From contig JAPDOI010000121.1 in the NCBI GenBank assembly GCA_029168955.1, forward strand, positions 1,488,001 to 1,552,000: DNA of 64,000 nt. Direction: 5' to 3'. Under the pieces are notes generated by a model, which was not told where the DNA came from, ran no database searches, and saw nothing but the letters and a program-made list of their open reading frames with translations. The translations under genes and the position numbers were made by a program. The first letter of the stretch is position 1, and each line of letters starts with the position of its first letter. Shown here in pieces: positions 56,990 through 64,000 of the stretch. Origin of the DNA: Aplectana chamaeleonis. Lineage: Eukaryota > Nematoda > Chromadorea > Rhabditida > Cosmocercidae.

Positions 56990-58095
56990 ACGTTCAATGT
57001 GGGAGCTGGGGGAGGACGGAGTACGGGGTGGCGTCGGCGCCAACCGGCTGGCAGCAGTGACTGATCTCGGCCGAGTCGCCCCAACAGCGAGATCGATGGC
57101 TCCCTCGCTCTTTGATTGGCGATCGACGAAGATCACGCACGTAAGATAAGAACCTGTGCGTGGAGAACAATTGTTTCTTTCTACAAAAAGGAAGACGACT
57201 TTATCTATTAGAGCAAATGGATCATTGTGAATAATATGAGTGTATATATTACTAGTATTAGAGCTCCAGTAGTCCGCAATAGAGTAGAAATATTTGCACT
57301 CATGTCAGAATTTCGCCCACCCGGGGTTCCAACCCCTTGAAAAAATCGGAGAAAACTTCGTACTCATGTCAGAAATTTCGCCCATCCGGGGTTCCAACCC
57401 TTGAAAAAATCGGAGAAAACTTCGCACTCATGTCACTTCGCACTCATGTCAAATCTGCCCACCCGTTCCAACCCTCGAAATAATCGGAGAAAACTTCGCA
57501 CTCATGCCAGAATTTCGCCCATCCGGGGTTCCAACCCCTTGAAAAAATCGGAGAAAACTTCGCACCCATGTCAGAATTTCGCCCACCCGGGATTCCAACC
57601 CCTTGAAAAAATCGGAGAAAACTTCGCACTCATGTCAAAATCTCGCCCACCCGGGGTTACAACCCCTCGAAATAATCGGAGAAAACTTCGCACTCATGCC
57701 AGAATTTCCCCCACCCGGGGTTCCAACCCCTTGAAAAAATCGGAGAAAACTTCGCACTCATGCCAGAATTTCGCCCACCCGGAGTTCCAATACCTTGGAA
57801 ATTAGGAGATTGTGTCCTCCCTAGAAAGTACTATAACCCCTCAAAAACTCAGGGCTATTTGCTTTGATATAAGAAATCGTCACCCTATTTGTTTGAAAGA
57901 AAACGATTGAGTTCCACTCACAGGCCCTGATCTTGTGTGCGTGATCTCCTCCGATCGCCCATTAACGAGCGAGCGAGCCATCGATCTCGCTGTCGGGGCG
58001 ACTCGTCCGAGAGCGCTCATTGCTGCCAGCCGGTTGGCGCCGACGCCACCCCCGTACTCCGTCCTCCCTGTACCCCAATGTGTGTTAATGTCTTC
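56990..58095. mobile_element. Foldback with minisatellite in its loop
   Basis: The left arm (about 57010-57190) and right arm (about 57885-58075) pair: GGAGGACGGAGTACGGGG with CCCCCGTACTCCGTCCTCC, GTCGGCGCCAACCGGCTGGC with GCCAGCCGGTTGGCGCCGAC, and CGATCGATGG-type ends. The loop contains the 64-bp tandem array at 57295-57815. Frames in both arms are mirror images of one another. Confidence 0.72.
57295..57815 (+). repeat. 64-bp minisatellite, about 8 units
   Basis: Units read 'cgcactcatgtcagaatttc', 'gcccacccggggttccaacc', 'ccttgaaaaaatcgg', 'agaaaactt'. One unit is shortened near 57430-57470. Each unit holds the small inverted GGGGTT-CC-AACCCC. The 134-codon frame at 57401-57805 is the array read in frame and not a gene. 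Confidence 0.92.
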
Positions 58096-58710
58096 GATCG
58101 AATACACCGAACCGAGAAAACGAACGCTCTTACATGTCGTGGTATGCACAGGATTTAAAGAGTAAATTTAAAGTCGGACGTTACCATAGGGGCAGCTTCA
58201 TTTGCAAGATTCCTGGAAGCGAATTTGCTGGCGTTTTCAGAATTTCAGGCGGAAGTGGGAGAGCTCCATTTCCTTCTGGGTAAAGGAGAGGAAATTGAGA
58301 AGGATAAAGTGTGGATCGTGATACTTCCACAACACTTTAGAAGCACACACAATAAGAATGCTTAAAAAAGTTATGTAGGTATCCTCTATTTCGGAGTGAA
58401 ATTTAGTGCCATGATCGCGTGCGTGTTCGCGCGTATGTATGCTGTGTCCCCCCAAACCTTCTAGATGTCTCTCGTTTCGCTCCGCACAAGCACGCGAAGT
58501 AACAAACTTAATTTGCCCCTCAAATCGAGGATAAGTATTGTACAAAGAAATGTTAGAAAGGAAAAGCGCGAAACAGCGATGCGTGATCCAGTGCGGGAAT
58601 CACCGCAGCCAGACTCTTGGATCACAAATCACGGAAGATTAAAGAATACAAAGAGATATACATACGTGTGCGCAAGAGCAACGAGTAGCTTTAGTTTTAA
58701 GTTAGAGGGA
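58096..58710. other. No identified gene
   Basis: 58440-58500 shares 'cgctccgcacaagc' with 44390 and 9085, a dispersed repeat. No domain was found in the frames here. Confidence 0.35.
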
Positions 58711-59130
58711 CAATACCCGCGCTAAGTTTTGTAAAAACGGGGAGCATTTAACAAACGTGGCAAAAAACGTCCCTTCTAACTTCTTTGAACGAAGACTTTT
58801 TTGGGTTCTGAAAACGCTATCACATTAACAGCGCTAAATCCTACCTAGTAATGTGCTTTGTGGATCAAATTTCCCTGAATTCGCTTTGTTTTGAATAAAT
58901 AATTCTTGCGGTCGTCTCTCAAAAACGTCGCGCGCGGCAAAGTGCTGTAAAACTTTGAGAAGTAATTGTACAAGTAATAAAGGAGCAATCTCTACGTTTT
59001 CTTCATGGATTAGATGCAGGTGAGACAGTCTCAAGATTCGCGCAAACGGACTTTTGGAAATTCCTCATAAGCACGCTTGGGAACTTCCTGAAAAGTCAGA
59101 CTTGTGTTGCGAAAACCCCGAAACGTTAAG
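58711..59130 (+). mobile_element. TA-type foldback, copy B (partial)
   Basis: Begins CAATACCCGCGCTAAGTTTTG and continues with the arm seen in the copy at 59417 ('aaaaacgtcgcgcgcgg', 'agcaatctctacgttttctt'). Similarity fades near 59130 and no right end follows. Confidence 0.55.
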
Positions 59131-59416
59131 TTAAGGAGTTCGAGTGCAGGGTACTGCACGAGGTGTGGATAAGGCTAAATATACTCAGACTCCCCTCCAT
59201 AAGCAAACTTTTGGCGATTTTCTCAGACCCTCCTCCCAAAAGCGTTATTTGTTTTTTTTTTGTAAAATTGGAAGAAGAGGAACAACTTGTTTCAAAAGAA
59301 GTAGAATTCAAAGAAGAAAACTATTAAAAAAAACAATACATCAACACTTAATTATATAACGGACGAGGGTTTTCTTGACGGATTACATGGAGTTGCCTGC
59401 GTTCGTTAGTAACCTA

Positions 59417-60187
59417 CAATACCCTCGCTAAGTTTTGTAAAAACGGGGAGCATCTGGCAAACTTGGCAAAAAAGCGTCCGGTGCATGTAACTTTGTTGAA
59501 TGAAGACTTTTTTGAATTCTGAAAACGCTATCATATTCACAGATACAATTGCTACCTAATTATGTGATGTGTGCCTTAGTTCCCTAAAATCGCTTTGTTT
59601 TTTAAGGAAATAATTTTTGCAATCGTTTTTCAAAAACGTCGCGCGCGGCGAAGTGCGGCGAAACTTTGAGCAGTATTTGCACAAGTAATGGAAGAGCAAT
59701 CGGTATGTTTTCTCCAAAAATTAGATGCAGGTGAGAGAATCTCAAGGTTTTTCCAGGTTGAATTTACGAAATCCTTCATTAAACACGCTTGAGAACTACC
59801 TGAAAAGTCGGAGTTTTGTTGCGAAATCCCCGGACTCATAAATGAAGGATTTCGAAAATTCAACGTAAACAAACATTGAGGTTCTCCCAGATGCACCTAA
59901 TTTATGAAGAAAGCATACAGATTGCTCTTCCATTACTTGTACAAATACTGCTCAGTTTTCGCCGCACTTTGCCGCGCGACGTTTCTGAAAAACGATTGCA
60001 AAAATTATTTTCTTCAAAAGCAAGGCGATTTTGGGGAACTTCGGCACACAAGTGACATAATTAGGAAGCAATATAATCTGTGAATATGATAGCGTTTTCA
60101 GAATTCAAAAAAGTTGCATGCATCGGACGCTTTTCTGCCAAATTTGTCAGATGCTCCCCGTTTTTACAAAACTTAGCGCGGGTATTG
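59417..60187. mobile_element. TA-flanked foldback, copy C (complete)
   Basis: CAATACCCTCGCTAAGTTTTG at the left and CAAAACTTAGCGCGGGTATTG at the right, with TA at 59415-59416 and 60188-60189. The arms pair over almost the whole length, including 'acgtcgcgcgcggcgaagtgcgg' with 'ccgcactttgccgcgcgacgt'. It is the reference copy for 5774-6330, 58711-59130 and about 61215-61535. Confidence 0.75.
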
Positions 60188-60339
60188 TAGCTACAGTAAA
60201 GGATTATAGTGAAGCCTCTCCTAATGTTACAAAACACACAGGTTACGTGTATCAAGAATGGTTGCGTAATAAACTGTGAAAAATTTCGGGTAGGAACTCT
60301 GAGAGAATCTTCCGAGATAATTACCGTGTTCGTCTCCCT

Positions 60340-60920
60340 AGTCCCGCGATCCGCGTTCGTTCCGCGATAGTTACCCAACTGACTCATCCGTTGGCATTCT
60401 CGTTCTAGTACCGTGATGGTACCGCGATCGTTGAGAGGTTTCCCGCGCTAGTACCGTGGTTCACTCGCGATCCGCGATGGTACCGTGATCGTTTCCCCCC
60501 GGTTCCGCGTTCTCATGATGTGCAGATTTGTAAAGCAGCACGGAATACGGCAAAGGCAATAACTTATAGCCTCGTGCTGACCTCATAGGCAACACTCTTT
60601 CGGGTGAAACATCGAGAGCGAATGAATGCTGTACGGTATCAGTGGTGGAGGCTTGCAGGAGCTCGCAACCGTCCCGCGATAGTTCCGCTCGGTTCATCGC
60701 GGTTCCGCGATGTAACAACCCGAATACATCAATTTATAGACACGATTTACCCCCAGGTTGAAGCTGGTTAAATCTCGCGATCGTCCCATGATAGGCCCAG
60801 GCTCGATTCCTCGCGGTTCCGCTATAGAGCATCGTGGGAGCATCGATGAACGAGCGCAGTACGCTCTCGGTTTGAGACTGGCAGAATCTCGCGATCGTTT
60901 CGCGATAGCCCCATGCTAGT
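60340..60920. repeat. Degenerate CCGCGAT-rich repeats
   Basis: Variants of 'ccgcgatagttac', 'gtaccgcgatcgtt' and 'cgcgatcgtttcgcgatag' recur at both ends (60340-60510 and 60665-60920) around a less repetitive middle. It is probably the paired ends of another element. I could not define exact termini. Confidence 0.45.
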
Positions 60921-61214
60921 CTCCTCTCAGCTCCTACCAGAAACTGAGGGGATTCCATACGTGAACTTCGCGGGGATTCTATCAGAGAAGCTAAGGTATG
61001 TGGTGGAAGAGAAGAGTGGAGGCGACGAAGTGATTGGCAAGTCAAGGACTACTAGATGTGTTGAAGAAGTAAATGTGTTTTCAAATAAATATGAGTTCGT
61101 AACTTTATTTTGCATGTCCAAGAAAAACAGGTCACTTCGAGTGTATGATCTGGTTGCGTGGCGAATTCCATCCTCCGAAACCTCGAATCGAGAGTACAAT
61201 CTGCACAACTCTCG

Positions 61215-61535
61215 AGATTGTCCCACCTGCATCTGATTCATGAAAAAAAAAACATAGAGATTGCTCTTCTATTACTTGCACAATTAATACTCAAAGTTTC
61301 GCTGCTTTTTGTCGCGCGCGACGTTTTTGAGAAACCACTGCAAAAACAATTTCTGTCAAAAACGAAGCGATTTTTGGGAATTTCGTTCTACAAAGCACGT
61401 TATTAGATAGGAATTTGAGCTTCGAATGTGATAGCGTTTTCAGAATCTTAAAAAGGCTACTTTCAAAGAAGGTACCAGCAGCGGACGTTTTTTTTTCAAA
61501 TTTGGCAAATGCTTCCCGTTTTTACAAAACAGCCT
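61215..61535. mobile_element. TA-type foldback, copy D (partial)
   Basis: Shares 'gattgctcttctattacttg', 'cgcgcgacgttttt' and the right end 'cgtttttacaaaacagcctag' with the family at 59417-60187. The left half is missing. Confidence 0.5.
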
Positions 61536-61757
61536 AGCACTGTACAGATTGAGCAGTTGAGAGAACAGCAGAGTGGCGAAGTATTGCGGCATCCTGAAAT
61601 GGCAAAATTAATTATGAATCCCTAGCCAGAACAATAAATATGTTAAGGATCTAGAAAGAAAGCGAGGGTACTAGAAGAAAGAAGAAGGCGCCGAAAGCTC
61701 GTAAATAGATGCATAGGCGTGTAAAACAACGTGCTTTGCTGACTATGAGATGGGAAC

Positions 61758-62646
61758 CAGGGGTGTGCGAAAAATTCTTTTCGGTAAATTTTTAACCGAA
61801 ACTTTTTACCGACATTTTTTCTCGGTAAATGCGGTGAAAACGGAAAATTCGGTAAAAACTCTGACTTAGGCTTTTTGGTGCCTCTCCCATACGATAGCAC
61901 AAACGACCGATAATATTTATGTAACATTTTCAATAGTGCATGAGGATAGCGCAACAAATAAGTTTTACAAATTAAACTGAGCTCAAGGGCTGAACCTGAT
62001 CAGTGGGACGTTGATTTTGAGAAAAGGTAACATTTCAAAATTTTTCATCGTGAAGGCCTTTCTGTAGTCATTCAAAATCGGGCCGGCTGAGGAAACCATT
62101 CTTCCCACCTAAACTGTGTCAGGAGGCGCGCAAAAGTAGGTACTTATTGGTCAGTGAGGAAAGGTGCGGGCACGACGATTTCACAATGGAGTAGTTCCAG
62201 AACAGCAGTGGATTCAGTGTTGTGCTCGGGGACTTCGAAAAAAATTCTTCCAGTTCCTGGAGTATCTGCTTCAGGGCTCTGCTGCCTTGCAAATCTGGTG
62301 ACATTTTTGAATAAAATATGAATTTCTCCGAGTAGTATCTCGAAAGGAAAAAGCACGTAACACAAAAGGTGAAGAGATCGTTCGAACATTCAAAAGGTAA
62401 GCCAAAGGGTTGAAAAAGATTAACAATAAGAAGGATGAAGAAGGATATTGCTCCAAATGCATGCCTTAATAGTAGCGAACTTGTGAAATACGAGTAAGAA
62501 GTAGGCTGATTTGGCAAAAAAACACCTAAATTTTTTGGTAAAAATTTCGGTAAATTTCGAGGAAAACTCGGTAAATCGGTAAATCAAAATTTTTCGAAAA
62601 CACCGGTAAATCCGGAAAATTGGTAAACGGAAAATGCACACCCATG
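61758..62646. mobile_element. hAT-like element with GGTAAA repeats
   Basis: The left end is CAGGGGTGTGC and the right end GCACACCCATG (10 of 11 inverted). Flanking 8-mers are ATGGGAAC (61750-61757) and TTGGGAAC (62647-62654), seven of eight identical. Both ends are lined with GGTAAA or GGAAAA motifs in opposite orientation. There is no transposase frame. Confidence 0.72.
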
Positions 62647-62654
62647 TTGGGAAC

Positions 62655-63372
62655 GGAGGATGAGAAGATGCGAGGAAATAGTAACACAATGAAAAGATGA
62701 TTCCCTTTTCTGCGCATGAAGACTGACGATCTGATTTTTTTGAGAATACATGATACGGGAAAACGTTGACTGTGTGCAACACTCCCGTGTGGAGGTCCAA
62801 ACTAAAAATCGTCGAAATCTGTACTTTGCAGAAAACAAAAGCGCAGAGAGACGTACAGTACCGCGCATGTTTGGAAAAATTGGAAGTCATTTATGAATAA
62901 CTTTTATAAAGTCCTATGCGATAGGGTTGCAAAATAATAGATTCAACTCCAGAAATTTATCGAAAATCGCATATTTGCACAACAAAATCCCTCATTAGGA
63001 ACTGATCAGACGGTCATGATTGCCGAAATCCGTCATGTTTTGACCTGTGGTCGATGTGAATTATAGGAGAAAATGCCCATTTTTTCAGCAAAATATCAAA
63101 TTGAAAAGACTTTCTACACGTATCATTGCATTCGCCTCACTGATAAGAACACGAAAACTACCTGAAAAACTCATGTCGTCGATTCTGAAGTGAGTTACAG
63201 CGATGCGGCGCTTTGTGAGCGCAGAAAACGCCCCAAAACTTTTTCTCTTGCAAAAAATTTGCGCGGTACTGTAGACTGCAGGAAGACATAAAGATGAGGC
63301 AGAAAGTGGGGAAATATGTACACCAAACAAAAAAACAACCTTTCAGGAAAACTGGTTGTACTTTCAAAAACG
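62655..63372. other. No gene seen
   Basis: Overlapping minus-strand frames (62420-62890, 63085-63437) show no domain. No clear repeats were found. Confidence 0.35.
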
Positions 63373-63616
63373 TTGATCGAATTCACAGCGCGGGTGAGGC
63401 AAAGGAGCAGTTCGGCTGGCACACGTGACGCGCGCAACGGAAAACCGCTGCGTTCACCTCATCGTTGGTGCGCATTAACCGTGGGCCCACTGAAACAAAA
63501 AACTAGTGGGCGCTCGCTTAACGCGCCTCAACGACGACGAGCGGCATTCCGTGGCACGCGTGACTTGTGCCAGCCGAACAGCACCTTTGCCTCACCCGCG
63601 CTGTGAATTCGATCAA
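63373..63616. mobile_element. 244-bp hairpin MITE
   Basis: TTGATCGAATTCACAGCGCG at the left is exactly mirrored by CGCGCTGTGAATTCGATCAA at the right. The arms pair for about 50 bp nearly perfectly and more loosely to the middle, so the whole element is one hairpin. Confidence 0.78.
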
Positions 63617-64000
63617 TACCCGTACTTTCAGTGCACCAAATAAAGGAATTAACACGTGTTTAGCAGTTTGAAACAACAGGTTATTCCATTCAACCGAAAT
63701 GGGTCCCCAGTGAAATTAGAACTGCAAAAGACGGAACAATTTCTCCATTTTCGTGTACCGAGACCACAACCCGAGGAAAGCGTTTTGGGAATGCAGCATT
63801 TCTATGCGTAATCAACAATTGATTTCTCATTTGATTGGCCTAGAACATCGGGAGAATAGTGCAGTCTAACCTAGAAAAAGTTGCCAGAGATACCGTAACT
63901 TTTGGAAAAAAAAGCAACGCGTGGGGACGAAGAGGAAACCGGACCGAAAAAAGACCAAACACCTTCCCAGCCAGAATAGACTCCCAAGTGCACATCAAGT
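63617..64000. other. No gene seen
   Basis: No open frame above background and no recognisable repeat. The window ends here. Confidence 0.4.

Noticed and set aside
57401..57805. 134-codon repetitive frame
   Set aside because: It is the 64-bp minisatellite read through with indels, inside a foldback loop.

Overview
The window looks like repeat-dense, gene-poor chromosomal DNA from a nematode, probably a strongylid (hookworm-type) worm. Evidence: an exact 22/22 copy of the nematode SL1 spliced-leader sequence at 17523-17544; two RTE-clade LINE copies; mariner-family transposase relics; and many MITEs and foldback elements. I found no convincing intact host protein gene. Almost all open reading frames are accidental or lie inside repeats. 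The naming of the worm group is inference; that it is a nematode is well supported.

Layout. 0-8 kb: TTAA-flanked MITEs (223-620, 3865-4358, 6392-6886) and foldback elements (4365-5326, 5774-6330, 6976-7988). 8-11.5 kb: another MITE (9176-9658) and ATTCGAATA-type repeat debris. 11.57-15.6 kb: a mariner relic with a TA at each end, split by a 3,061-bp hAT-like element carrying a perfect 8-bp target duplication. 16-20.3 kb: (AAAT)n, the SL1 copy, a MITE, and a 1.74-kb foldback holding a second SL1-like sequence. 20-28 kb: mostly unassigned DNA, with a degraded mariner relic, two tRNA-like SINE copies, a GC-rich structured repeat and a 604-bp MITE. 28.4-34.2 kb: a full-length RTE element (minus strand, 12-bp target duplication) and a 5'-truncated copy (plus strand, 11-bp target duplication). 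34-41 kb: MITEs and foldbacks, one holding a third SL1-like sequence followed by a GT dinucleotide. 41.65-43.97 kb: a purine-rich GGCGA tract split by a 2,035-bp hAT-like element. 44.9-47.7 kb: four MITEs and a foldback. 47.82-52.64 kb: a large tandem satellite (about 115 units of 41-42 bp), each unit carrying a perfect TGACGTCA (CRE/ATF) palindrome. 52.6-64 kb: a 14-bp minisatellite, abutting MITEs, a possible host exon at 54722-54873, a nested insertion into a foldback, a foldback with a 64-bp minisatellite in its loop, TA-flanked foldbacks, a hAT-like element with GGTAAA repeats, and a terminal hairpin element.

How it works together: this is a record of serial transposition. Several insertions can be ordered from their target duplications (hAT-like into mariner; hAT-like into the microsatellite; a GAACGAA-rich element into a foldback; MITEs sharing one TTAA). 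The RTE copies carry different inactivating lesions in the reverse-transcriptase domain but share one frameshift, so their source already had it. The most unusual parts are the CRE-palindrome satellite and the three SL1-like sequences, two of which lie inside foldback elements and share their downstream sequence.
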